Source: Urophycis tenuis (lineage: Eukaryota > Chordata > Actinopteri > Gadiformes > Phycidae). Taken from it: a stretch of DNA of 64,000 nucleotides. Positions 45,469 through 57,982 of the stretch are shown here, one piece after another. Below the pieces are notes generated by a model. It saw only the letters and a list, made by a program, of their open reading frames with translations. It had not been told where the DNA came from and did no database searches. The first letter of the stretch is position 1. Each line of letters starts with the position of its first letter. The stretch spans positions 1,571,628 through 1,635,627 of the forward strand of contig JAXIVH010000024.1 of assembly GCA_036785325.1 (NCBI GenBank), read 5' to 3'. The translations under genes and the position numbers were made by a program.

Positions 45469-45758
45469 CACCAATCAGTCGAAGCATTTATCAAGGCTGT
45501 GTTTTGTACCGTGGCGGTGTTTACGAGTGGAAACCGGAAAAGCGATCTCCAGCTAATGTAGTTTGCGGACCAATCACAGCCAAAGCCAACGCGTTGGGAC
45601 CGTTGGGACGGCGTCGCCTCGACGCGCGTCTAGGATTTTGGGAGGTGCACGTTGAGGACGTAAAGGGTCCGCAAAGGGTCCGCAAAGGGTCCGCCGTGGG
45701 TCCGCCGTCCCAACGCGTCGCGTCGACGCGGAAGTATTAACGAAGCATAACTAGGCCT
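43260..45758. mobile_element. Harbinger-like MITE with piggyBac-like insertion (unit 2)
   Basis: Same TAA-flanked element as in unit 1, slightly longer through its TA microsatellite. It contains the second piggyBac-like copy at 43642-45356. Confidence 0.7.
43642..45356 (-). mobile_element. piggyBac-like element, CTAG target duplication (unit 2)
   Basis: Exactly 1715 bp like the unit 1 copy, with the same 15-bp ends and CTAG at 43638-43641 and 45357-45360. The transposase C-terminal fragment is at 43998-44288 on the minus strand. It sits at the same site as in unit 1, so one insertion was copied. Confidence 0.8.
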
Positions 45759-46732
45759 TAATAGTGTTGGCCAACATAATACAAAACAATAGCATGAACA
45801 ATTTGTGTAGCAATCGTACATTTATGTATCTGCTCAAGTATGTGTAGTAATCTAAGTTGTAATTTATTCAAAAAAGGTAGGCCTTTTTAGGTCTTTATGA
45901 CACTGTCGTAAACTGTAGTTGATGACACCCCCACTTCTACGCCAGCAAAAAAAGGCCTACCAAAAAAGGTAGGCCTTTTTACATCAGGTCATTGTATGAT
46001 ATTGCAGGAATCAACTTCAACCGCATCGTCCGACTTCACACCTGAAGTTATAGACACAAAACCTTGGGGGGGGGGGATTACCTGTGGATTACCTTTGGAT
46101 GTACACACCACCCCTTTTTTATATAACAGATGTTTGCACCACCTTTGTTTCAGTTGCTCAATAATAAAGACTTATTTTGGATATTGAAAAAAATGCAAAT
46201 GATAGTGCTTCATTGTTTGTTTTTTGCCTAACGGCTATTGTGTAGCATCATCTTGAGGGTTCTCTTGATTAAAGTTTCCTTGTGACACTATCCACACGTT
46301 CCGATGTGGGTGGTGGCTTTACTGGGGCAAGCAGGCAGAGCCGTCTTGGGTCATCAGGCCTCATAATGATCTTGCGAGGAAGGCCTGTTCCACTTCTCAG
46401 CCTCCTGGAGACGATAGCCGTCTGGATGTTGGAGATGTAGGAGTACAGTTTTTCGCTCCTTTACTGTACGTACACTCCAGGTCTTTGACCTTTTGTTGTA
46501 CGTTTGTACCTGGTGACAGGACGAGCCATTAGCATTGATCATTTTCCCAACGCTTACAAACAAAAGTAAGGTGTTCTCTTTACACAAGTAAAAACATAAC
46601 AACTACACCTTGTGTCCTTCCTGATTACATGCTGGCTGATGTTGGTTATGCTTGTTGTAATCTATTGCCGGCAAGCAGGGTCTGTGTTTTGTACACAAAT
46701 GGTGTAGACGACATGCGCTAAGCCGCATACAT
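45759..46732 (+). other. Right end of unit 2 without a gene
   Basis: Same content as 29365-30335: the poly-G run, the AAAAAGGCCTACC inverted repeat and AT-rich sequence to the junction with unit 3. Confidence 0.5.
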
Positions 46733-47487
46733 CGCCGCCTGTACCAAGCGTAGAGCGTAGCATAGCCGTGATACACAACTCAGCTCAAGAATACACAATG
46801 AAGAGGTGGGTCTGTCTCTGCAACAACCTGATTTTATAAAAAAAATAGTAGGACATCCAGCGTAGGCTACGGCTACATCCAGGGTGAGTGAGGCTACAAA
46901 TGTGAACATCCACAGTTGAAAATGTGTGTTTTTCCAAGTTTGTGCTATTCCTCGCCCGTCCATTGCTTATGTGGATGGCCGTAGCGTGAATTCAGCTTTT
47001 TAAAATTACTAAAAAAAACATCAAAATCAAGTATGCACACTATCGTGCCATGCTCTAACCATATCCAAAATTTTAGGTCGATCTGACAAATAGTTGCGAT
47101 ATGCGAACCACAGACACACAGACACAGTGACAGACATTTCTTGCTTTATAGATAGATGCCTTTTTTCAAGGTTACACAAGGCCATAGTGATTGCACTTGG
47201 TTCCACACAAATATGGTTATAGTCATACAATACAGATAATACATCTTAATAATACCGACAATACAAACACGATTAGAGTGACGTGCAGAACACATTCAGC
47301 CTGAGAGAAATCTTTCCATGCAGAATTCTGTTTCTTTTTCCCTGACATCGTTATTAAGCCTTTTGGTCAGGCAGACTGCTGTGAACGGTCATGACATTTG
47401 TTGTGTTGGGTCACCCTTCAGGCTGGTAGAAGCACAACCTCTGACCATGAAATCTTTTACCCATCCTTTTCCGCCCTGTGCTCTCAG

Positions 47488-48261
47488 ATCTTCAACACCA
47501 ATCCCCGCTACATCCTTTTTATCTACATGGTCATCAATGACACAGTCCAGCTGATCCTCACCATCCTCCTCTTCCTCCTCAGCTACACCCTCTATCGCAT
47601 CAACGTGTCCCTGTGCTGCTTAATCATGCTGCTGGCTCTCTTCACCACCGAAAACGCACCTCTCTACCTCTCCTGCATGGCGCTGGAGTGTTACGTGGCA
47701 GTGTGTTTCCCGCTGCAGCACGCCCGCATCTGCACCGTGCGGAGAACTTACCTCTCCATCGGCCTGATCTGGGCCACCAGCACAGTCTCCGTCCTCCCGG
47801 ACCTGTTTTCCGCCCTGGCCCTCGAGCCCATAGCATTCTTCAGCACCAAGGTCTTCTGTGTAAGGAAGACGGTCTTCCGCAACCACCACATCCTCCTGAA
47901 GAGGAACGTCTCCTACGTGCTGTTGCTGGTGGTCATCTGGCTGACCCTGCTCTACACGTACTTCCGCATCCTGTTCACTGCCCGGGCCGCCAGCACGGAT
48001 GCCAAGAAGGCCCGGAACACCATCCTGCTGCACGGGTTCCAGCTGTTGATGTGCATGATGGTATACACGGATCCTTTGCTGAAAGCGCTTCTGAACTACT
48101 GGTTCCCCAACAGTTTGACAGACACTTTGTTTGCGTGCTACATCATTATCAACATTTTGCCCCGCTCCATCAGTCCCATGTTGTATGGCCTCCGAGACAA
48201 GACCTTCAGGATGTACCTGAAGAAACACCTAATTTGCAGATTGACGTTGAAACCCTTATAA
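47488..48261 (+). pseudogene. Odorant receptor A4, exon 2 only
   Basis: A complete exon 2 frame identical in protein to A2 and A3, with its acceptor intact and no exon 1 upstream for the same reason as A3: the unit begins at 46733 inside the intronic Helitron copy. The intron remnant differs from A3 by a one-base deletion near 47386 and one substitution near 47460. Without TM1 it should not make a normal receptor. Confidence 0.75.
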
Positions 48262-50248
48262 ACTGTCAACTGTGGTGGGATTCTAGACTCTGTAGTTAGG
48301 TGGTGCCAGGGCCCTGTCCTGTGTGCACTACCCTCTAGAACCATGTCTCAAATACAATCCTTTTTAATGAAAAATGTTCAATGGTGTTCGCCTTAACAAG
48401 CTAATGACAAGCTACCTGGGAATTTTGACCTTTACTCATGAAGCCTACTCATGAGTAAAGGTACCCAGGTACCCAGGTGTACCCATGTTTCACCTCCTGG
48501 ACTCACTCTGGGAAAGGTTAGGGGAAAGGTCACGTAGTCCCTCGTTCCCCATCAAGTGAACTTGCTGTGGGTGATGTTAGAACAATAATAACCATCATAA
48601 TCATTTACTATTTGTACAGCACTTTTGTTGCCAAAGTGTGCGGGCAAAGTAAAAGTAAAGTTTAACATACTGAATATAGCAATACAAAATATTAATTATG
48701 ACATGATAATAAATACATCAGCAACCTAAACCAGGTCTGGAATAGTAATTTTAGGGGCAAGGCCACATAGGCTTTGGTGTCACCAGTCTCTGGAGGGCAC
48801 AAAGACCACACACCAGGGCAGCAGGCCCCATCAGTAAACCACAATGGCTTTGAGTCCTTGTATAACGAGGCAAGGCAAAGATTCTGAGGTACTTTCATTT
48901 CAGATACCCAAAAGGTTGTTTGCATCTCCTAAGCGGTGGTCTGCTGGGGAGGTAGAGGCACTCAGAGGGACAGGAAACTGGACCGGAGGATCCTCCTGCC
49001 CTGGACTGGGGGTTGCTAGCCAAGCAGAGCTACAACCCGACACCTCTCACCCCATTCATGGCGCTGTGGGAGCCTTCGATCGTTACCATTACCATGGCTG
49101 TGATGCAAAACCTCACATTGTTTGTGTTACCTTTGTCTTCAACTATATTACACACGTATAACACAAAGTCACCCACAAGAAATGACATGCTTCAATCAAT
49201 ACTGGTAATGTGGGGCCAGGATCCTGCCCTGTGTGCGCTGCCCTCTAAATCCAGCAAATCTGTTTGGGGTTATAAATCATTTTAAGTGGGACATTTCTAA
49301 TAGTGTTCTACAATTGAGGTCGTGGAGTCAGGTAATCAATAAGTCCGGTCAGACTGGGCATACATGTCTATAGTGACTGGTGTGTAGTGACACCCACCTT
49401 GTGACGTGGATTGACCCCACCAATTGTATATCAAAGGCCTTGCTAAGCAGAGACATTGACATTTCCCTGGCCTTGGTAGCACTGGCTGGTCTTATACCTA
49501 CCTCATCACTTCAGGTCAGAAATGCATTGACCATTTTCTACAGACTTTCTATTAAGTGGTGATTTTATTGAATTGTAATTTTGTAAATGTCTTTCTGTTT
49601 TTATGTTGTGTAAACATACATACATTTAACACTGTGCCAGTAAAGCTTGTTTAATACTTATTACTAAGATTCAAGATTCAAGATTCAAGTATCTTTATTG
49701 TCAAATGTGCTACATGGCAGGCATAAGAGCCTTGTCTTACGACTACTACTCCAGAGCATCCTTCTACAGTTGAAGATTGGTTTGAAGAAGATAGCATGGC
49801 AGAGGGGGGGTTCTCACGATGGGCTGCTGTTGTATTAGTTTATTTACAGTAGTTAATATTAGTTAATATATTTATTCAAGATTCAAGTAAACTTTATTGT
49901 CAGTTTTCATGAGTGTACAGGACATACACAAAAACCGAAATGCCGTTTCCCTCGATCCCCGGTGCTAGACAAGCATGCAAATATAAATATAAATATATAA
50001 AAATATAAGTACCAATATAAAAATATAAGTACCAAGGCCTTGTCAGATGTTTCTGTCCAAAGGTAATTTGAAGTGAGGCTACACAGAGCTATACTGTTGA
50101 GTGGCCTAATAGTAGATAATAGATGGTGAGATGGTGGATAGAAGGTCTTGTCTCTGTTTTATCTTCATCACTTCATGACTCAGTACACCTTGGTCCAATA
50201 TTTTCTGGTTACTTGCATGTTTTATTTTGGGGGCGCTGAGTCGTTAGC

Positions 50249-51954
50249 ATGGAGGAACAGCTGTGGAGCTACCACACCGCCATCATCGAGAACCTGACGG
50301 TGGTTCTCCTTGGGCTCTTCATAAACAACATCAACGGCAGCATGGTGCACACCTTCCACAGAGAGGGGGTGACCGCTGTGAGAATGCCTTCAACAAGACC
50401 GGAGAACATACCTTTTCACATATATAACCTCTAACTCCCAAACAGTCACATTGTGATGTGATGATAGCCAAACGTGTAGCTACATTTCTGAAATGAAAAA
50501 AAAAACTTGAATGCTGAATCTGTTCTGTGTCTGCTTTCTTACGAATGCCTTACTTGTTCACGTTTTGTTAAAGATCAGATTGTACAACGTCACTATTCTC
50601 TCCAGTCATATGTCGCAGTTCTGCTATTAACGTTTGTAAACATCTCCTTAGGTCCTCAGAGAAAACCCCTGTTACACGCTCTTCATCCACCTGGTGATCA
50701 ACGACATGATCCAGCTCTTCGTCACCATCTCTCTCTTTGTGTGCATCTACATCTTCTTTGCCATCAACGTGTCGGTGTGCTGTCTGCTGATCATGGTCAC
50801 CGTGTTCATTTACATTTACATTTACGGCATTTAGCAGACGCTTTTATCCAAAGCAACTTACAAAAAGTACATTTGTCAGAAGATGTGAAACATTTCATTG
50901 CTGTTATACAGTAAGTAACACGTTTCAAGCTATTTAATTGCTAGGTTGCTAGTATACAAGATCTCTGGCTAAGTGTATAACATACAAGAGCAGAGTTTTT
51001 GGGGGAAGGGGGCGTTGGTAAAGGATCGATGTTATGCAGGGTTCAGGTGAACTCTGACAAGTTAGTCTTGAGTCTCTTTCGGAAAATGGGGAGTGACTCC
51101 GCAGTCCTGACATTGGCAGGGAGATCGTTCCACCACTGTGGTGCCAAAACGGAGAAGAGTTGTGATTTCGCCGTCTAACCTTTTCCTCATTTTAGTGATG
51201 GAGGTACCAGTCGACCAGCTGAGGTAGTTGAGCGGAGTGCTCGAGCTCGAGCAGCTTTGTTGGCCAGTAGCATCATCTTGAATTTGATGCGAGCCACTAC
51301 AGGGAGCCAGTGGAGGTCATGGAAGAGGGTGGTCACGTGGGAGAATTTGTGCCAGTTGAACACGAGGCGTGCTGCAGCGTTCTGGATCCGCTGCAAAGGT
51401 TTTATCACGGTTGCAGGAGTCCTGCTAAGAGCGAGGTGCAGTAGCCGAGGCGGGATATGGCAAGTGCTTGGGTCAGGAGCTGTGTCACTTTCCTTGTGAG
51501 GAATGGCGGGATCCTGCAGATGTTGAAGAGAGCAAATCTACAGGATCGGGTCACAGCAGTGATGTTTGCAGTGCAGGACAGTTAGTTGTCGAGAATTACG
51601 CAAAGGTTCCACGCAGTCGGTGAGGCACATACTTTAATGCCCTCGACCGAGACCAGTAGGTCCCTGTGAGGGCAGTCTTTCCCCGGTATGAAGTCTTTGG
51701 GTGTTCACCACCCAGAAAACAACCCTCAACCTGGCAGTCACGGCGCTGGAGTGCTACGTGGCTGTCTCCTTCCCGCTCCGCCACGCTGTCCACACACCGA
51801 CCTCTTCATACACCGCGCCGCTGCGCTTGTTCCTGTCACGCATCTTCTGTGTTCGGGACGGGGTCGCCACAGCCTGGCCAAGCGTGACGCCACCCACATC
51901 TCCTTCTTGGTCGTTAGCAGGCCTCATGACATTCATGGTAAACACCAACATTAA
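50249..51954 (+). pseudogene. Odorant receptor pseudogene C2 (131-2-like)
   Basis: Copy of C1 with the same intact exon 1 (50249-50368), the same element in exon 2 (50808-51700, GTGTTC duplication) and the same loss of TM4-TM7. The shared lesions show that C was already dead before units 2 and 3 separated. One visible difference is Tyr to Ser just after ECYVAV. Preceded by a P module at 49196-49823. Confidence 0.88.
50808..51700. mobile_element. Transposable element inserted in C2 exon 2
   Basis: Same insertion as in C1, 893 bp, with its second GTGTTC at 51701-51706. Confidence 0.75.
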
Positions 51955-52466
51955 GACAAACACATTGTTTTATTATTCAAGCGCTAGTAGCAATTTGTAC
52001 TTTTTTTTAAGACCTGCACATATGGCTGTTTCTTTGAGGTACACTGTACTTCTGTGTTGTTGAAGATGCCTTGTGTGTGACTTGTCTCAATCTTTGCAGG
52101 TGCTTCTCAATGGGCTCTAGAATGAATACATCATTGTATTAAAAATATATTGTTACATGTCTGTACATTGTTTGAATCAGGCTAGGCATGAAAAAAAAGT
52201 CTATGGGCAATGAAACATTTGCCATAGAGCCACCCAAATGTCTCTGAATAATTCACTCTGTATATATACTATAGTGTACACATATATAATGCATATCTTT
52301 ATCATACAAATATACGGTATCATATACTCTACGATACTCCTTTGTTCTCTTTTAATATGTAGAAATGTCCCAGTCTCATTCTCCTGTAAGATCCCCCAAA
52401 TAAACTTTGTGCAGGAAGTCCATGAGAACCCACCTGGGAGAGGAAAGGACAAATCCCAATCAGAAG

Positions 52467-52746
52467 AAGAAGAATTACTCTTTTGATCCCGTGAGGGAAA
52501 TTTGGTCTCTGCATTTAACCCAATCGTGAATTAGTGGAAATACACTCAGCACACAGTGATAGTGAGACACACAGTGATGTGAAGCACACTAATACCGAGG
52601 CAGTGAGCTGCCAACAGCGGCGCTCTGGGAGCAGTGAGGGGTTAGGTGCCTTGCTCACAGGCACTTCAGCCGTTCGTACTGGTCGGGGTTCGAACCAGCA
52701 ACCGGTTACAAGTACGAAGCCCTAACCAGTAGGCCGCGGCTGCCCC
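52467..52746 (-). mobile_element. tRNA-derived SINE (unit 3 copy)
   Basis: Copy of the SINE at 36071-36350, with the same B-box-like GGTTCGAACCC on the minus strand. Confidence 0.75.
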
Positions 52747-53220
52747 AAATGGGCAACCCCACATGGGCTAGGAGTCTGGCTTTACTTCCTGAATCACAGT
52801 GATATCCGTAACTTTTAATTAACCTCTATGATAATGAGCTGTTCTCTACAATATCATCTCACTAATATTAACATTATTACATGGTGAATGCAATAATAGC
52901 GAATGCGTAAAACACACCAAATCACTGGGTCGTGTTTGTGTCATGTTTTTAGAAAAAGACATGCTCACAGACATACATTTACATTTATATTTAGGGCATT
53001 TAGCAGACGCTTTTATCCAAAGCGACTTACAAAAAGTTTATTTGTCAGGAGAAGGTTAAACATTTTATTGCTGTAAATACAGCAAGAATGTAAGAACGTT
53101 ACCAGAACAAGTTTCAAGCATTTCAATTGCTAGGTTAACCATTGCTAGTATGCAACATCTCTGGCTAAGTGCCAAGTTACAAAGAACAATTATAAAGTGC
53201 CAAGACGTACAACATACAAG

Positions 53221-53273
<53 letters not shown>

Positions 53274-53518
53274 TATTTCATTTTATTCCATCCAACTACT
53301 CTGCCATTAAGTTATTTATTTATTGCTGTTTATTGCATTGCAGTTTATCTTTATTCTTATTTTTCTGTTTATGTTGTTTCTTTCATTCCTTTTATTTTAT
53401 CTTATATAGCAAAGTTGAGCACACCCAAGTAACAAAAATTTCACTGCTGGTAATGATGTACATTGTTATCTACCATGTGACAATAAACTTGCAACTTGAA
53501 ACTTGAACACGTACACAC

Positions 53519-54307
53519 AATCAATACTGGTAATGTGGGGCCAGGATCCTGCCCTGTGTGCGCTGCCCTCTAAATCCAGCAAATCTGTTTGGGGTTATAA
53601 AACATTTTAAGTGGGACATTTCTAATAGTGTTCTACAATTGAGGTCGTGGAGTCAGGTAATCAATAAGTCCGGTCAGACTGGGCATACATGTCTATAGTG
53701 ACTGGTGTGTAGTGACACCCACCTTGTGAACGTGGATTGACCCCACCAATTGTATATCAAAGGCCTTGCTAAGCAGAGACATTGACTCTTCCCTTGCCTT
53801 GGTAGCACTGGCTGGTCTTATACCTACCTCATCACTTCAGGTCAGAAATGCATTGACCATTTTCTACAGACTTTCTATTAAGTGGTGATTTTATTGAATT
53901 GTAATTTTGTAAATGTCTTTCTGTTTTTATGTTGTGTAAACATACATACATTTAACACTGTGCCAGTAAAGCTTGTTTAATACTTATTGCTAAGAGCCTT
54001 GTCTTACGACTACTACTCCAGAGCATCCTTCTACAGTTGAAGATTGGTTTGAAGAAGATAGCATGGCAGAGGGGGGGGTTTCACGATGGGCACACACACA
54101 CACACATACACACACACACAGTGCAAGCCCCTGAGTGCTGCCTCCTGGTATATATGAGATCACAGTGCGAACCGTGGGCCTAAATCTGAAGACCACACCA
54201 GCTCTAGGTCTGAACCTCTCCTCTCTCTGGTTGACACCAGCTTGTGAGGTCTGTTTCTTCTGGGGGTCTTCAGAATCCTGCAGCCACCTCACAATAACAT
54301 TCACGAG
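53519..54307 (+). promoter_or_regulatory. Second module P and 5' noncoding exon, before B3
   Basis: Collinear with 37138-37925, with the donor CATTCACGAG|GTAAGT after 54307. A CA microsatellite precedes it at 53222-53271. Confidence 0.5.
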
Positions 54308-55212
54308 GTAAGTGTCGGATGGACGTGATTCGATGAAGACAAATAGGAGTCATTTACATTTAAATGGGAATTAAACCAAGTGGTGGCTACAAAAACAAAT
54401 TGGCTACAAAAACAAATTATTTCTGCTTTTTGTGCCCTCCATGTTTTAAACAATACATGAAGGCAATGTTGATTACTGCAAATTAGTAAAGAAATATTGT
54501 TATTACTTTTGGGTCTGAATGCACATGGGCATGCTGAGGGTACACCAGGTGAGAACCACTGATCTAAAACACATTTTATTATGTAAGTTGAAATCCCAGG
54601 CGACAGGGACACAGCTTAAAGGTTCTTACTCTGCAGCAGTGTAGGCTGTAAGCACGGTAAGGTTTTTGAGCGGGCCTCGCTTTGTGAGGGTGGGCAGGGT
54701 GAGGGAGGGGTGAGGGAGGGGTGAGGGAGGGGTGAGGAGCACAGTGGGGGTTTTTTTTCAAAATGTAGACAAGAGCTAATTTGAAATCTTAAATCTTGCA
54801 CATTGTACCATAATATCATTTTAACTTTAAACAAATAGTTAATTCCTCGCTTTTCTCTGTCAAAATTATGTTGAGTGTCATTACATGTTGTAGGCCTATG
54901 TACAATAAACACAAGCTTGTGAGTCTGGTAGTGAGGCTAAGGGTTTGATCACCACGAGTCAAAAAGTTAAAGTCCTGATGATGTTTATTTTACATAAAAA
55001 TCATCAGGATGTTTACATGTTTTACATTCTGTAGATGAAAGGGTCGAACTTTCACCATAACGCAGCTCCTCGTGCCTCGAAGTTTTCTTGACTGTTTCAA
55101 GTCAGGTATCTGTTTCAGGTTAGTATAATATTGATATGGCTATAACAGCGTGTGTGTTTGTGTCTGTGTGTATGTGTGTTGTTGCAAGTGTGTGGAACCG
55201 CCATGCTGCGTG

Positions 55213-55475
55213 ATGAATCTGTCATCTAACAACATCACTGTGGAGACTGCATCGCGTTCTCGCGAAGCTCTCTACATTTCCGCAGCCAAGAATGTCATTG
55301 TGGTGGCGCTCTGCATCTCCATCAACTACATCAACAGCACCCTGGTTCACACCTTCTCCAAACACCAGGTACCCTGGTCCACACCTTCTCCAACACTAGG
55401 TAACCTATGTCCAGACTTTCTCCAAACACCAGTTACCCTATGTCCACATCTGCTCCAGTATGTATCATACAAATA

Positions 55476-55533
<58 letters not shown>

Positions 55534-56436
55534 GCCTATCAGAAGGCATCCTAGAGCAAGATACCCTACCTGCTCTGTAATGATAGGAATCTGAATTCTG
55601 TGTAAGTCACTTTGGATAGATTATTAACAACATTGTGGGTTATGGTCCAGATCTTCAATATGAATCCTCGCTACATCCTCTTCATCCACCTCGTGCTGAA
55701 CGACATGGTGCAGCTGACTGTCTCCGTGCTCCTCTTCGTCTTAAGCTACGTCTTCTTCACCATCAACATGTGTATCTGCTGCTCCCTTGTGAGCCTCGCT
55801 GCCCTCACCACCCAGAACACACCCCTTAACCTGGTGTGCATGGCGATGGAGTGCTATGTGGCTGTGTGTCTGCCACTACATCACGCTCAGCTCTGCACCC
55901 TCAGGAGGACCTATGCCCTGATCGGCCTCATCTGGTTGGTCAGCTCCACGTCCATCATCCCTGACATCCTGATCATACTCAGCACTGAACCCCTGGAGTA
56001 CTTCTACTCACGAGTGTTCTGCGTGCGAGATACCGTCTTCCCCAAACTCATTGAGAAGTACCACATGTACCATATTGTGTTCCTGGTGCTGGTGTGGCTC
56101 ATCCTGGTCTACATCTATGTGAAGATCCTGATAGCAGCTAAAGGGGCCAACGTTCACGCCAAGAAGGCCAGGGACACCATCCTGCTGCACGGCTTCCAGC
56201 TGCTGCTCTGCATGCTGACCTACATCGCTCCAGTGCTGAAGCGTAATCTGTTGCTCTGGTTCCCCAGACATTATGCCAATGCGCTGTTTGTCTGTTACAT
56301 TATCATCCAGATGTTTCCCAGGTTCCTCAGTCCCATTGTCTACGGCCTGCGAGACCAGACCTTCAGACGGTACCTGACGAGAAACCTGCTGTGTAGCGAG
56401 AGCAAAAGTGTCAAGCCTCAGCACTCCCTCAAATAG
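55213..56436 (+). CDS. Odorant receptor 131-2-like, gene B3 (two coding exons)
   Basis: Exon 1 is 55213-55368 and exon 2 is 55651-56436, phase 0, 313 residues. It differs from B1 and B2 at two residues: Arg128 to His, in the second intracellular loop nine residues after the start of the ECY motif (two adjacent base changes), and Val213 to Ile at the end of TM5. All other family marks (N-glycosylation sites, ECY, C176, SPIVYGLRDQTF) are kept. The overlapping upstream ORF at 55203 is also kept. Intact and probably functional. Confidence 0.88.
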
Positions 56437-56694
56437 GTCTTCAGAGCGTTGATGTGATTGGTTTCTGTTAAAATAAAAAAGATTGGTGGAGAAGTTGTGG
56501 TATTTTCTAGAAAAGGTTAAATTATTGAAAGATACCTTGATTTTGTTGTTTGTTAAAACATTAGAATTTACAATAATTCCTGTTTGAGGTTTACTGAGTT
56601 AACACAAAGGCTTGAGAAATTGATTGTTCACTTGACAAAGTGAACAATCTGTAATGGATCAAGGGAAATTCACATTATATTAGTATGTTATATT

Positions 56695-56725
<31 letters not shown>

Positions 56726-57982
56726 GTACTTTATTGATCCCTGAGGGAAATTGTCTTCGTGACAAAACTCCAGTAGAAAAAAAGAAAAAAAAAGAGGACA
56801 CTCTACGTATAGTAGAGTGTTATATTGCACTCTGTTATGGCCGTTTCTGTTTAATTTATGTTAGAAGGCAAGTAGCATTTATTTATTACCTCACATTTAC
56901 TCGTATACAATGAAATGGAAACAATGGAGCAATTTGGATACGCCCACCTGTGTGTGGCCACCGGGAGGTATGTTTAGGGCACGCCCCGGTGCGTTTTTTG
57001 TGAATGGAGTTTGGAAGCCAAATGCCGGGTGGCGTGTAATATTTGATTTTTAAGATTTTTGACCAGACTTAGTTGTAAGGACTTAAGAAAAGTCCTTACA
57101 AGTATTTTCCATTTATCATGAATCAACAAGTCACAATAAATAAATTCATTAACCTTTTTTGGAAACAACGTGTCGGAAGTGTGTGTAAAACAAAGAATCA
57201 CAAGTCACGCTACCCACGGCCTTACTGGAACTACAAAGTATAAGTTGGAATACAAAGAAAGAAAAAGGCCGTTACACACTCTTTGTTGAGGCCATAATCC
57301 TCCACAGCAAATCCTGGAGATGAGATGAAATGAGAAAGAGAAGATCCAATTCCATAATACTACTATTTCTGGATTTGAAACTCTGTCATAATAATGGGAT
57401 TTAACAATGAAGCGTATTTACAAACACACACACACACACTGATCTTGACCCTTTTCTGAACCAACCAACTTAAAGTTAGCATAGGCAATTTGGTGAAACC
57501 AGCCAGAGTAAGACTCTGTGTATCCAACCAAATAAAATGGCCTACTCTACCTTTAATGTTAAACACTTCCATCAGCAGCTCCAGCTTGACAGTGATGAAA
57601 TATTCCTTTAACATTGCAAACACCAAAACACTCTCAAACTGACATGCATTACTTATATCCTAATTTCAACTTCTGTATTTTATCTTTTGCCTGACCTCAC
57701 TATGTTCTACGCTGCAAAGTTTTCACTGTCTATATGATTGGATGTCAAAGACACCATGTCAAAGACAAATGAAACATTCACATTTCTGATAACTGCTTAT
57801 CCTTTAGTCATAACATGCACTATCATCCCAAAGCCAACCCTGCACATTTGGAGCACAACCTATTTTAAGGTCCACTATGCAACTTTGGCCATTACTACAT
57901 TTTTCTTTGGAGGGGGGGTCTTTATGACACTGTCGTAAACTGTAGTTGACGACACCCCCTCTTCTACGCTAGCCATGAGCAT
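56437..57982 (+). other. B3 3' flank
   Basis: Copy of the B1 3' flank with the 12-bp hairpin (56622-56649), reversed LINE tail and AT-rich remainder. It carries several private substitutions and small insertions compared with units 1 and 2. Confidence 0.55.

Larger units (their letters stand above)
30336..46732 (+). repeat. Triplicated segment, unit 2 (16.4 kb)
   Basis: Middle unit, with A3 exon 2, pseudogene C1, B2, and the Harbinger-like element with the piggyBac-like insertion. It shares base changes with unit 3 in the left half and with unit 1 in the right half. Both of its junctions read CATACAT|CGCCGCC. Confidence 0.9.
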
